A stretch of DNA of 63,955 bases. Origin: ZC4RG42 sp003242425 (GTDB lineage: Bacteria; Pseudomonadota; Gammaproteobacteria; Burkholderiales; SG8-39). The stretch is from assembly GCA_937907425.1 (NCBI GenBank), contig CALCIE010000019.1, positions 1 through 63,955 on the forward strand, written 5' to 3'. Made by a program: the position numbers and the translations under genes. The notes beneath the pieces were generated by a model that did no database searches, had not been told where the DNA came from, and saw only the letters and a list, made by a program, of their open reading frames with translations. Shown here piece by piece: positions 9,101-16,918 of this stretch (its first letter is position 1; each line of letters opens with the position of its first letter).

Positions 9101-9976
9101 GCGCAGCCCAAGGCCGCGCTCGAGGGACTGACCGAATGGAGTTTCGGCGAACTGGACGAGGTGATGGAGATCAGGAGCGGCTCGCAGACGCTCATCGGCT
9201 ATCCCGCGCTGGTGGACGAGGGCGATTCGGTGAGCCTGCAGGTGTACGACGCGCCCGACAAAGCGCGGGCCGTCCATCGCGCCGGACTGCGGCGGCTGTT
9301 CATGCTGCAGTTGAAGGAGCAGGCGAAGTATCTGGAGAAGAATTTTACCGGTCTGCAGACCATGGCGCTGCAATACGCCGCGCTCGGCGGCGATGCGGCC
9401 GAACTCAAGCGCCAGTTGTTGGCCGCTGCTTTCGACCGCGCCTGCATGGCCGAGCCCTTGCCCGTGAACCGCGAGCAGTTCGAGCAGCGCCGCGACGAAG
9501 GTCGCACGCGCCTGAATCTCATCGGCCAGGAGCTCGCGCGCCTCGTGGGCGTCATCCTCACCGAATACCAGGCGGTGACGAAGAAGCTGCAGACCGTCAA
9601 GGGTTTTCCGGAAGTGGTGCGCGACATCCAGGAACAGCTGGCGCGCCTGCTGCCCAAGAACTTCATCGAAGCCACGCCCTACGATCGGCTGCAGCATTTC
9701 CCGCGCTATCTGAAAGCGATCGCGTTGCGGCTCGACAAGCTGCGCGCCGATCCTTCGCGCGATGCGCGTGCCATGGCCGAGTACGCGCCGCTGCAGGCCC
9801 AATGGCTGCGCGAGGAGGCGAAGCGCCGCAAGCAGGGCGAAACGGACCCGCAGCTCGAACAGTTCCGCTGGATGCTGGAAGAACTGCGGGTGCAGCTCTA
9901 TGCGCAGGAGCTGCGCACGCCCGCGCCGGTCTCGGTGAAGCGCCTGCAAAAATTCTGGGAGAGCCTGCGACGTTGA
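6197..9976 (+). CDS. hrpA: ATP-dependent RNA helicase HrpA
   Basis: A 1259-residue DEAH-box helicase. Motif I GETGSGKTTQLPK lies near residue 60, motif II DEAHERSLN near 160, motif III SATLD near 195 and motif VI QRAGRCGR near 360. A winged-helix/HA2 region and the long C-terminal domain typical of HrpA follow. The length matches HrpA (about 1300) rather than the shorter HrpB. HrpA resolves stalled ribosomes and processes mRNA in E. coli. The start is divergent from the SDR gene with 95 bases between. Confidence 0.95.
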   Translation: MSRSVSPIRLRPDRPRSGLPPEVVEARRANLPRPTFPEELPVSAKREEIARAIQEHQVVIVCGETGSGKTTQLPKICLSIGRGVHGYIGHTQPRRLAARATAGRIAQELQSELGQAVGYKIRFNDRTSPSSYIKLMTDGILLAETQTDPELRSYDTIIIDEAHERSLNIDFLLGYLKQLLPRRPDLKLIVTSATLDADRFARHFPQPNGEPAPVIEVSGRLYPVEIRYRPPQENEDGEIDINEAIVDAVDELARLDPGDVLVFLPGEREIREAAEALRKHHPPHTEILPLYARLSAAEQERVFKPHGGRRIVLATNVAETSLTVPGIRYVVDTGLARIKRYSYRNKVEQLRIEPIAQSAARQRAGRCGRVAAGVCIRLYEEEDYNKRPAYTDPEVLRSSLAGVILRMKALRLGAVEHFPFIDPPAPKAVNDGYALLQELGAVDEARELTEVGRQLARLPLDPRIARMVLAAREEQCLAEVLVIAAALSVQDPRERPAERTQAADEAHKKFTDEKSDFLGYLKLWKFFEEALHHHSNRKLHRLCREHYLSYIRMREWRDVYTQLKELVGEQGWRLNDKPATYAQIHRALLTGLLGNIGLKQEDGHYLGARGIKFHIHPGSALARKSPRWVMAAELTETTRLYARVVAGIEPEWLESVGAHLIKRHQYEPHWEKKPAHVAAFERATLYGLPVYTNRRIHYGPLDPEESRRIFIRQALVEGDYDSRAPFFLHNRKLIAEIEALEHKSRRPDVLVDDELIYAFYDSLIPPGIHNGAAFDAWRKEAEAKNPKLLFLKREDLMRHEAAGITTAQFPHHIEMAGRRFALEYLHDPGGPRDGVTMTIPLIALNQISAARCEWLVPGLLKEKVALLAKSLPQKLRHRLGPLQEFAAEFVERVEPSDMPLAEAIARYARSERQLVIPLEAFRPETLPPHLSMNFRVIDEHGRQLAMGRNLAALRAELGHKAGEQFAAVAQPKAALEGLTEWSFGELDEVMEIRSGSQTLIGYPALVDEGDSVSLQVYDAPDKARAVHRAGLRRLFMLQLKEQAKYLEKNFTGLQTMALQYAALGGDAAELKRQLLAAAFDRACMAEPLPVNREQFEQRRDEGRTRLNLIGQELARLVGVILTEYQAVTKKLQTVKGFPEVVRDIQEQLARLLPKNFIEATPYDRLQHFPRYLKAIALRLDKLRADPSRDARAMAEYAPLQAQWLREEAKRRKQGETDPQLEQFRWMLEELRVQLYAQELRTPAPVSVKRLQKFWESLRR

Positions 9977-10026
9977 GGCGGCACCGTGGCACACTGCGCG
10001 CAACCCTTGCCTGGTGAGGAGGCACG

Positions 10027-10746
10027 ATGACGGAAATCGTCAAAGCCCTGGTGCGGGGACTGGCGAGCACGCTGCATCCGCGCATGATCCTGTGGATGAT
10101 CTGGCCGCTGGCGGTGGCGCTGCTCGTCTGGGGCATCGCCGCCGTCGCCTTCGGCGCGCAGACGGTGCGCTGGCTGGAAGGACAGCTTTCGACCTCGGCG
10201 GTGGCGCAATGGATCTCGCAATGGATTCCCTTCGAGCCGGTGGCGGCCGTGCTCGGCTGGGCGGCGCTGCTGATCCTGTTCGTGCCGCTGGTGATCGTCA
10301 CCGCTTCGTTCATCGTCGGCGTGTTCGGCATGACGGCGATGGTCGACCATGTGGCGCGCAACTACTATCCCGGGCTGGAGCGGCGCCACGGCGGCACGAT
10401 CATGGGCATGGCAGGCAACGCCGTCATGGCGCTCGTCGTCTTCCTGTTGCTGAGCCTCGTCACGCTGCCGCTGTGGTTCATTCCCGTGCTGTGGCCGGTG
10501 CTGCCGGTGCTGCTGCTCGCCTACTTCAACCAGCGCATGTTCCGCTACGATGCGCTGTCCGAGCACGCCGACAAGGACGAGATGCAGGCGATCTTCAAAC
10601 GGCACAACGCGGCGATGTACGGGCTGGCGATCCTGCTTTCGCTCATCGCGCAGATTCCGCTGGTGGGCTTCTTCATCCCGGTCATCGCCGGTCTGGCCTT
10701 CACCCATTACGGACTGGCACAACTCGAAAGGATGCGGCGCGCATGA
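10027..10746 (+). CDS. EI24-domain (CysZ-like) membrane protein
   Basis: A 239-residue protein with about four to five hydrophobic helices (near residues 22-45, 75-105, 130-165 and 200-225) and the arrangement of the EI24/CysZ family, which includes sulfate permeases. The FNQRMFRYDALSEHA segment after the third helix pair is typical of the betaproteobacterial members. GAGGAGG lies seven bases upstream of the ATG. Its stop overlaps the next start (ATGA), so the pair is coupled. Transport of sulfate is possible but not shown. Confidence 0.82.
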   Translation: MTEIVKALVRGLASTLHPRMILWMIWPLAVALLVWGIAAVAFGAQTVRWLEGQLSTSAVAQWISQWIPFEPVAAVLGWAALLILFVPLVIVTASFIVGVFGMTAMVDHVARNYYPGLERRHGGTIMGMAGNAVMALVVFLLLSLVTLPLWFIPVLWPVLPVLLLAYFNQRMFRYDALSEHADKDEMQAIFKRHNAAMYGLAILLSLIAQIPLVGFFIPVIAGLAFTHYGLAQLERMRRA

Positions 10747-11516
10747 ACTTCGGCGCACTGATCATCGGTGACGAGATCCTGCGCGGCAAACGTACGGACC
10801 GCCATTTCGCGAAAATGGTGGAACTGCTCGCCGCGCGCGGACTTCGATTGGCGTGGGTGGAATATCGCGGCGACGACCGCGAAGCCCTGACGGCCGTCTT
10901 GCGCCGCACATTCGCAAGCGGAGACATCGTGTTCTGTTTCGGCGGCATCGGCTCCACACCCGACGATCACACGCGCCAGGCGGCCGCGGCGGCGCTGGGG
11001 GTGGAGCTCGTGCTGCATCCCGAGGCGGCGTGCCTGATCGAAGCGGCGATGCAGCGGCGTTACGGCAGGCCTGCCAACGCGCAGCAGTTGCAGATGGGCG
11101 AGTTCCCGCAAGGTGCGGAGCTCATCCCGAATGCCTACAACGGCATTCCGGGTTTTTCGATCCGCGATCATCACTTCATGCCGGGCTTCCCCGTCATGGC
11201 CCATCCCATGGCCGAATGGGTGCTCGATCATCGCTATGCGCACCTGCATCACAGCATGCCGGAGCGCGAACTGTCGATTTACGTCTACGGCATTCCGGAA
11301 AGCGCGGCCACGCCGTTGATGATCGAGGTGGAGCGGCGCTATTCCGGCGTGAAGGTGTTCAGCCTGCCGCATGTGGGCGACGGCGGCGTGCGCCGGCATA
11401 TCGAGCTGGGCGTGCGCGGCGATCCCGCACAGGTCGAGGCGGCGATGCGGATGCTGCGCGAAGGCGTGCTGGCGCTGGGCGCGACGTACGACGAGCACGC
11501 GCCCGCGCGTGCTTAA
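10743..11516 (+). CDS. Molybdopterin-binding domain protein (CinA N-terminal-like)
   Basis: A 257-residue protein starting MNFGALIIGDEILRGKRTD, the signature of the MoaB/MogA-like fold found at the N-terminus of CinA. It also carries GGIGSTPDDHTRQ and the family's MPGFP loop. The nicotinamide-deamidase half of CinA is missing, so this is the stand-alone form common in betaproteobacteria. It may act on a nucleotide or pterin cofactor. The start is fixed by the ATGA overlap with the EI24 gene. It ends four bases into the convergent gluQ gene. Confidence 0.88.
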   Translation: MNFGALIIGDEILRGKRTDRHFAKMVELLAARGLRLAWVEYRGDDREALTAVLRRTFASGDIVFCFGGIGSTPDDHTRQAAAAALGVELVLHPEAACLIEAAMQRRYGRPANAQQLQMGEFPQGAELIPNAYNGIPGFSIRDHHFMPGFPVMAHPMAEWVLDHRYAHLHHSMPERELSIYVYGIPESAATPLMIEVERRYSGVKVFSLPHVGDGGVRRHIELGVRGDPAQVEAAMRMLREGVLALGATYDEHAPARA

Positions 11517-12415
11517 GCGGCTTCGCTGATGGGCAGATGCCGCGCCCGCGGTAACGCGGCCGGATTCCAGTGTGCCACGGCCCAGTCGAGGATGTCCGCG
11601 GGCGGCGCGCCGCGCAGGGCGTCCGGAACGGGATGGCCGAGAAAATCCAGCGCCGCAGTGAGACCGCAGCCTGGCCGTTTCGCGTCCACCGGGGCGGCGA
11701 GCGTCTGCTTGGAGAGTTTTTCGCCGCGCGCATTGGTCGCTACGGGCACGTGCAGGTAGCGTGGCGTCGGCAGGTCCAGCAGCCGTTGCAAATGGATCTG
11801 CCGCGGCGTGGAGTCGAGCAGGTCTGCGCCGCGCACGACGTCGGTCACGCCTTGCCACGCGTCGTCGACCACGACGGCAAGCTGATAGGCATAGACGCCG
11901 TCCGCGCGCCGTACCACGAAATCGCCTACGCTGCGCGCAAGTTCCTGCACCACCTCGCCCTGGAGGCGGTCGACGAAGCGGATCACGGCATCATCGACCC
12001 GTACGCGGATCGCACGCCCTGTCTTGCCGGGCGGCAGGCCGTTGCGGCAGGTGCCGGGGTAGATCGGCGTGCCGTCCGGGCCGAGCGCGGAGTCGGCGAT
12101 CTCTTTGCGCGTGCAGGCGCAAGGGAAGATCGCGCCGCGCGCCTCGAGCCGTTGCAGGGCTGCCTCATAGGCGGCGTGGCGCGCGCTTTGATAGACCACC
12201 GTCTCGTCCCAATGCAGGCCGAAGGCTTCCAGCGTGCGCAGGATGTCGTCGGCCGCGCCGGGCACGACGCGCGGCGGATCGAGATCCTCCATGCGCACGA
12301 GCCAGGAGCCGCCTTGGGCGCGGGCGTCGACGAAACTCGCCACCGCGGCGACCAGCGAACCGAAATGCAGCGGACCCGTGGGGGAGGGCGCGAAGCGGCC
12401 GCGATAGGCACTCAT
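11513..12415 (-). CDS. gluQ: Glutamyl-Q tRNA(Asp) synthetase
   Basis: A 300-residue truncated GluRS paralogue. The class I HIGH-like sequence is in RFAPSPTGPLHFGS near the N-terminus, MEDLDPPR follows, a zinc site is suggested by CAC/C cysteines near residue 100, and EKLSKQ is the KMSKS-like loop. There is no anticodon-binding domain, as expected for the enzyme that glutamylates queuosine on tRNA-Asp. I chose the ATG at 12415, where the family N-terminus begins and which overlaps the LysR stop (ATGA). A longer frame to 12475 would add 20 atypical residues. Confidence 0.93.
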   Translation of the reverse strand: MSAYRGRFAPSPTGPLHFGSLVAAVASFVDARAQGGSWLVRMEDLDPPRVVPGAADDILRTLEAFGLHWDETVVYQSARHAAYEAALQRLEARGAIFPCACTRKEIADSALGPDGTPIYPGTCRNGLPPGKTGRAIRVRVDDAVIRFVDRLQGEVVQELARSVGDFVVRRADGVYAYQLAVVVDDAWQGVTDVVRGADLLDSTPRQIHLQRLLDLPTPRYLHVPVATNARGEKLSKQTLAAPVDAKRPGCGLTAALDFLGHPVPDALRGAPPADILDWAVAHWNPAALPRARHLPISEAA

Positions 12416-13329
12416 GCGCGATGACCGATCAGGCTGCGCCGCGTTTCGGCCTGTTCCAGGCGTTTGAGGAACCACTTCAGCGCCTTGCCGGCTTCGCCCG
12501 TGCGCCAGGCGTAATACAGGGTGCCGCCCGGTTTCTCTTCCTCCACTTCCTTGACGACCAGTTGGCCGGCATCGAGCGCCGCCTGCGCGACGTGGCGCGG
12601 CAGGAAGCCGCCTCCCAGTCCTGCGATCTGGGCCCGCAGCTTGGTTTCCAGGTCCGGTACGGTGAGCACGTCCTGGCCGCTGTGCAGGCCGCTCGTGCGC
12701 GGCGGCAGGCGGCGCGAGGTATCGCCTACCGCGATGGCACGATGACGCAGCAGCGTTTCGCGCTGGAGCGGCTCCGGTTCACGGGCGAGGGGATGATGCG
12801 GCGCCACCGCGTACACCCATTCCATTTCGCCCAGCGGCCGCGCGCTGTAGCCGCCACCGGCGGGCGCCTCGCCCCAGGCGCCGATCACCAGATCGGCGCG
12901 CCGGTCCACGAGGGCATCCCAGGTGCCGCCCAGCACTTCGCGGCTCAGACGCAGCCGCGTGCCGCCGTCTTCGCGATAGAACGCGTCCAGTAGCGCCAGC
13001 AGGCCGTCGAGCGGCAGACTTGCATCGACAGCGATGCGCAGCTCCACTTCCCACCCGGTGGCGAGCCGCCTGACGCGGCATTCCAGCTCGTCGGCCGCGC
13101 GCAGCAGGTTGCGGCCCTCTTTGAGCAACTCGCGTCCGGCCGCGGTGAGCACGGCGCGATGGCCCCGCCTGTCGAAGAGCAGCACATCGAGGTCCTGCTC
13201 CAGTTTCTGCACCTGGTAGGTGAGCGCTGAGGGCACGCGATGCAGCTCCGCCGCCGCGGCGGCGAAACTGCCGTTGCGTTCGATCGCATCCAGTACCTGC
13301 AGGGCTTCGAGGCTCAGTTTCACGTTCAA
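12412..13329 (-). CDS. LysR-family transcriptional regulator (YhaJ-like)
   Basis: A 305-residue LTTR. The N-terminal winged helix-turn-helix covers residues about 6-65 (LEALQVLDAIERNGSFAAAA), followed by a substrate-binding domain of the type seen in YhaJ-like regulators. It is divergent from the pirin gene across a 100-base gap. In E. coli, YhaJ is adjacent to the pirin-like yhaK and responds to aromatic electrophiles, so control of the pirin/FMN-reductase pair is likely. It is translationally coupled to gluQ downstream. Confidence 0.9.
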   Translation of the reverse strand: MNVKLSLEALQVLDAIERNGSFAAAAAELHRVPSALTYQVQKLEQDLDVLLFDRRGHRAVLTAAGRELLKEGRNLLRAADELECRVRRLATGWEVELRIAVDASLPLDGLLALLDAFYREDGGTRLRLSREVLGGTWDALVDRRADLVIGAWGEAPAGGGYSARPLGEMEWVYAVAPHHPLAREPEPLQRETLLRHRAIAVGDTSRRLPPRTSGLHSGQDVLTVPDLETKLRAQIAGLGGGFLPRHVAQAALDAGQLVVKEVEEEKPGGTLYYAWRTGEAGKALKWFLKRLEQAETRRSLIGHRA

Positions 13330-13429
13330 GAGATTCGATGGAGTCGGTGGAATTTATCCGCTGTCATGGCGCGCACGCCGAGGGTTAGTATTGTCCCAAT
13401 TCATTCAAATATCCAGAACGAGGCCCGCG

Positions 13430-14128
13430 ATGATCGAACTGCGCCCTGCCGCCGAACGCGGTCATGCCGATCACGGCTGGCTGCGCACGGCCCACAGCTT
13501 CTCCTTCGCCGACTACTACGACCCGGCGCACATGGGCTTCGGTCCGCTGCGCGTGATCAACGAGGACTACATCGCGCCGGGAACGGGCTTCGGCATGCAC
13601 GCACACCGCGACATGGAAATCCTCACCTACGTCCTGAGCGGCGCGCTCGCGCACCGCGACAGCCTGGGCAACGGCTCCATCATCGAGCCGGGCAACGTAC
13701 AGCGCATGAGTGCGGGTACCGGCGTGCGCCATTCGGAATTCAATCCGTCCGAGACCGAGACCACGCATCTGCTGCAGATCTGGATCGAGCCGGACCGGCG
13801 CGGCATCGAACCGGGTTACGAGGAGCGGCGTTTCGACGCGGCGAGCAAGCGCGGCGTGCTGCGGCTCATCGCCTCGCCCGACGGCCGCGACGGCTCCGCG
13901 ACCATCCATCAGGACGCGTACGTTTACGCGAGCCTGCTCGACGGCGATGAACGCGCCGAACACCCGCTCGCGCCGGGACGTCGGGCCTACGTGCACGTCG
14001 CGCGCGGCGCGCTGAAGGTGAACGGCTATCGCCTGGATCACGGCGACGCCTTGAAGCTGCACGACGTCGATCGCATCGTGATGGAAGAGGCGGCCGACGC
14101 CGAAGTGCTGTTGTTCGATCTGCCCTGA
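13430..14128 (+). CDS. Pirin-family bicupin (YhaK-like)
   Basis: A 232-residue protein with the pirin N-terminal cupin, beginning HGWLRTAHSFSFADYYDP. The metal ligands are visible as the GMHAHRD histidines and the later GVRHSEFN His/Glu pair, followed by a second cupin half. YhaK and related pirins act as quercetinase-like dioxygenases or redox sensors. The ATG at 13430 is the first in frame after the divergent promoter region. It precedes an FMN reductase by nine bases, forming an apparent electrophile or quinone detoxification unit. Confidence 0.93.
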   Translation: MIELRPAAERGHADHGWLRTAHSFSFADYYDPAHMGFGPLRVINEDYIAPGTGFGMHAHRDMEILTYVLSGALAHRDSLGNGSIIEPGNVQRMSAGTGVRHSEFNPSETETTHLLQIWIEPDRRGIEPGYEERRFDAASKRGVLRLIASPDGRDGSATIHQDAYVYASLLDGDERAEHPLAPGRRAYVHVARGALKVNGYRLDHGDALKLHDVDRIVMEEAADAEVLLFDLP

Positions 14129-14137
14129 GGGAAGACG

Positions 14138-14731
14138 ATGTCCAGACCCAAGATCCTCGCCTTCACCGGCAGCGGCAGCCGGCCCTCGCTCAACCGGCAG
14201 CTGCTCGACGTGGCGGTGAAAGAGGCCGTACGCGCCGGCGCCGAAGTCACGGTGCTGGATCTGCTCAACTATCCCGTGCCGATCTACACCGGCGAGTTGG
14301 AGGCGCGCGAAGGCGTCCCCGCCAACGCCCGCAAGCTCAAGGCGATCTTCGGCGAGCACGAAGGCCTGCTCATCGCCTCGCCGGAACACAACGGCTCGAT
14401 TCCGGCGCTGCTGAAGAACGCGCTGGACTGGGTGTCGCGGCCGGATCTGGGGCAGAATGGGCTGGTGCCCTACCAGAACAAGGTGGCGGCGCTGCTGTCC
14501 GCCTCGCCGGGGAATCTCGGCGGCCTGCGCGGTCTCATGCAATTGCGTCACGTGCTGCAGAGCCTGGGCGTGCTGGTGCAGACCAAGCAGTACGCGCTGG
14601 CGCGCGCCCATGAGGCTTTCGACGAGGAAGGGCGCTTCCTCAATCCGCGCCAGCACGCCGCGGTGGTCGGCGTGGTCCAACAGCTCCTCACCCTGGTGCG
14701 CGCGCTGAAGGCCGTACGCGAAGACGGCTGA
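14138..14731 (+). CDS. NAD(P)H-dependent FMN reductase-family flavoprotein
   Basis: A 197-residue flavodoxin-fold protein. The phosphate-binding loop GSGSRPSLNRQL occurs at residues about 11-22, and the SPEHNGSIPALLKNALDW stretch is the classic NADPH-dependent FMN/azoreductase (ChrR/YieF-like) signature. It reduces quinones, chromate or azo dyes in related bacteria. It sits directly downstream of pirin and should be co-transcribed, probably under the divergent LysR regulator. Confidence 0.92.
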   Translation: MSRPKILAFTGSGSRPSLNRQLLDVAVKEAVRAGAEVTVLDLLNYPVPIYTGELEAREGVPANARKLKAIFGEHEGLLIASPEHNGSIPALLKNALDWVSRPDLGQNGLVPYQNKVAALLSASPGNLGGLRGLMQLRHVLQSLGVLVQTKQYALARAHEAFDEEGRFLNPRQHAAVVGVVQQLLTLVRALKAVREDG

Positions 14732-14804
14732 CGGGTACAATGCGCTCCGCGCCGCAGCGCTGCGCGGCGCGTGTCCTTTGGATCGATCGCGCGGAAAGCG
14801 CGCC

Positions 14805-15425
14805 ATGCAGAAAAGAATCGTCGTCCTCATCTCCGGCCGCGGCAGCAACATGCAGGCGGTCGTCGAAGCCGGGCTGCCCGTGGTGGCGGTGATCAGCAAC
14901 CGCGCGGATGCGGCAGGGCTTGCCTATGCGCGATCGCGCGGCATTCCCACCGCCGTCGTCGCGCACGAGCGCTATTCCGGCCGCGAAGCCTTCGATGCCG
15001 CGCTTGCCGAGGAGATCGACCGCCACGCGCCCGATCTGATCGTGCTCGCCGGATTCATGCGCATCCTCACCGACGCCTTCGTCGAGCGCTACGCCGGGCG
15101 CATGATGAACATCCATCCGGCGCTGCTGCCTGCGTTCCGCGGTCTGAACACCCATGCGCGGGCGCTCGCCGCCGGGGTCAAGATCCACGGCTGCACGGTG
15201 CACTGGGTGACGCCTGCGCTGGACGAAGGGCCGATCATCATCCAGGCCGCCGTGCCGGTGTGCCCCGGCGATACCGAGGAGAGCCTTGCCGCGCGCGTGC
15301 TGCGGCAGGAACACATCATCTATCCGCGCGCGATCCGCTGGTGGCTGGAAGGGCGGCTGCGTCTGGAGAACGGCGTCGTGCGGGTCGAAGGCGGAGAACC
15401 GCAACTCGTCTACAGCGACGACTGA
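14805..15425 (+). CDS. purN: Phosphoribosylglycinamide formyltransferase
   Basis: A 206-residue enzyme transferring a formyl group from 10-formyl-THF to GAR in purine synthesis. It has the N-terminal LISGRGSNMQ loop, the catalytic NIHPALLP asparagine/histidine motif and the GCTVHWV...DEGPII segment with its catalytic Asp. I prefer the ATG at 14805, directly before the family N-terminus, over an in-frame upstream start at 14778. It is followed after three bases by the RsmB/NOP methyltransferase. Confidence 0.95.
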   Translation: MQKRIVVLISGRGSNMQAVVEAGLPVVAVISNRADAAGLAYARSRGIPTAVVAHERYSGREAFDAALAEEIDRHAPDLIVLAGFMRILTDAFVERYAGRMMNIHPALLPAFRGLNTHARALAAGVKIHGCTVHWVTPALDEGPIIIQAAVPVCPGDTEESLAARVLRQEHIIYPRAIRWWLEGRLRLENGVVRVEGGEPQLVYSDD

Positions 15426-15428
15426 GGC

Positions 15429-16748
15429 ATGTCCCCGAGGATCACCCCGGCCTTGCTGCAGGCGTCGGTCGAACTGACGGCGCAGGTGCTGCGCTTCGAC
15501 CGTCCTGCGGACAAGGTGCTGTCGGATTATTTCCGCAAGCATCGCCAACTGGGCCAGAACGAGCGTGCCTTCCTCGCCGAGACCGTCTATGCCGGATTGC
15601 GGCGCAAGCGGCTGATCGATCACGTCCTCGCCGAGGCGGGGCCGATGCAGGCGGAGAAACGTTCGCCGCTTGCCGAAGCGCGCGCTTTCGCCTGGGCGAC
15701 GCTTGTGCGGCTGCGCGGCTTCAACGTGCGCGAACTCGCGCCCAACGAGAAAAGCGAGGCGGCCCAATGGCTGCAGCGCGTCAAGGCCGCCGGGCGCGGG
15801 GACCTGCCTTTCGAAGTGCGCTGCGATCTGCCCGACTGGGTCGTCGCGCGCCTGCGCGCCTGTCTGCCGGCGGACGAGCTCCTGTGTCTGGCCGAGGCTC
15901 TGCAACAGCCGGCGCCGCTCGATCTGCGCGTCAACCTGCTCAAGGCCGATCGCGAGGAGGTGCTCGAGCAATTGACGGCGGCGGGCATCCGGGCGATGCC
16001 TACGCCTTATTCGCCCACCGGCATCCGCCTGCCGGACAAGCCGGCGCTGCAGCGTCATCCGCTGTTCCTCGAAGGCGTGATCGAGGTCCAGGACGAGGGC
16101 AGCCAGCTGCTGGTGCACCTGCTCGCACCCCGGCGCGGCGAGATGGTGGCGGATTTCTGTGCCGGCGCCGGCGGCAAAACCCTCGCCATGGCGGCGCTGA
16201 TGCGCTCGACCGGCCGTGTATATGCCTTCGACGTGTCCGAGCATCGGCTGGCGAAACTGCGGCCGCGGCTTGCGCGTTCCGGGGCTTCCAACATCGACGC
16301 GCGGCTCATCGCCTCGGAACACGACGCCAAGCTCGGGCGGCTCGCGGGCAAGCTCGACCGTGTCCTGGTCGATGCGCCCTGTACGGGGCTGGGCACCTTG
16401 CGCCGCAATCCCGATCTCAAATGGCGCCAGCACGAGGCGGACCTCGAGGCGCTGACGCGGAAACAGCTTTCGATTCTGAGCGCGGCGGCCAGGCTGCTCA
16501 AACCGGGCGGGCGGCTGGTCTATGCCACCTGCAGCCTGCTGCCGGAAGAGAACGAGGCGGTGGTCGAAGCATTCCTGCGCGAGCACCCGGAGTTCAGGCC
16601 GTTGTCGGCGCAACGTTTGCTCGCCATGCAGTCGATCGGGCTGGATGCGGGGGCTCTGCCGTCCGACGACTATTTGCGTTTGATGCCCCACGTGCATGGC
16701 ACGGACGGGTTCTTCGCGGCCGCCATGGAACGTGTCCACGGTTTTTGA
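15429..16748 (+). CDS. RsmB/NOP-family RNA (cytosine-5) methyltransferase
   Basis: A 439-residue class I SAM methyltransferase. A helical N-terminal RNA-binding part is followed by the SAM loop FCAGAGGKT near residue 240, the motif IV DAPCTGLGTLRRNPD and the motif VI YATCSLLPEEN. These carry the catalytic and releasing cysteines of NOL1/NOP2/Sun enzymes. It resembles the RsmB group (16S rRNA C967), but it is not next to fmt, where canonical rsmB usually lies, so the exact target is left open. Confidence 0.9.
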   Translation: MSPRITPALLQASVELTAQVLRFDRPADKVLSDYFRKHRQLGQNERAFLAETVYAGLRRKRLIDHVLAEAGPMQAEKRSPLAEARAFAWATLVRLRGFNVRELAPNEKSEAAQWLQRVKAAGRGDLPFEVRCDLPDWVVARLRACLPADELLCLAEALQQPAPLDLRVNLLKADREEVLEQLTAAGIRAMPTPYSPTGIRLPDKPALQRHPLFLEGVIEVQDEGSQLLVHLLAPRRGEMVADFCAGAGGKTLAMAALMRSTGRVYAFDVSEHRLAKLRPRLARSGASNIDARLIASEHDAKLGRLAGKLDRVLVDAPCTGLGTLRRNPDLKWRQHEADLEALTRKQLSILSAAARLLKPGGRLVYATCSLLPEENEAVVEAFLREHPEFRPLSAQRLLAMQSIGLDAGALPSDDYLRLMPHVHGTDGFFAAAMERVHGF

Positions 16749-16918
16749 CGCGCGCAAAACGCCGGATGCAAGTCGCTGTTTCGATTCCTTAATTTGAAGG
16801 CTGAACGAATCGCCGTGAAAAGGGCCCGAGACGGAACCGCATTCTGTCGGTGCGCGGCGGCAAATTGCCGTAGAATGCAAGCGCTGTCTTAATCATTGCA
16901 TAAGGAAATTCATTGTCC

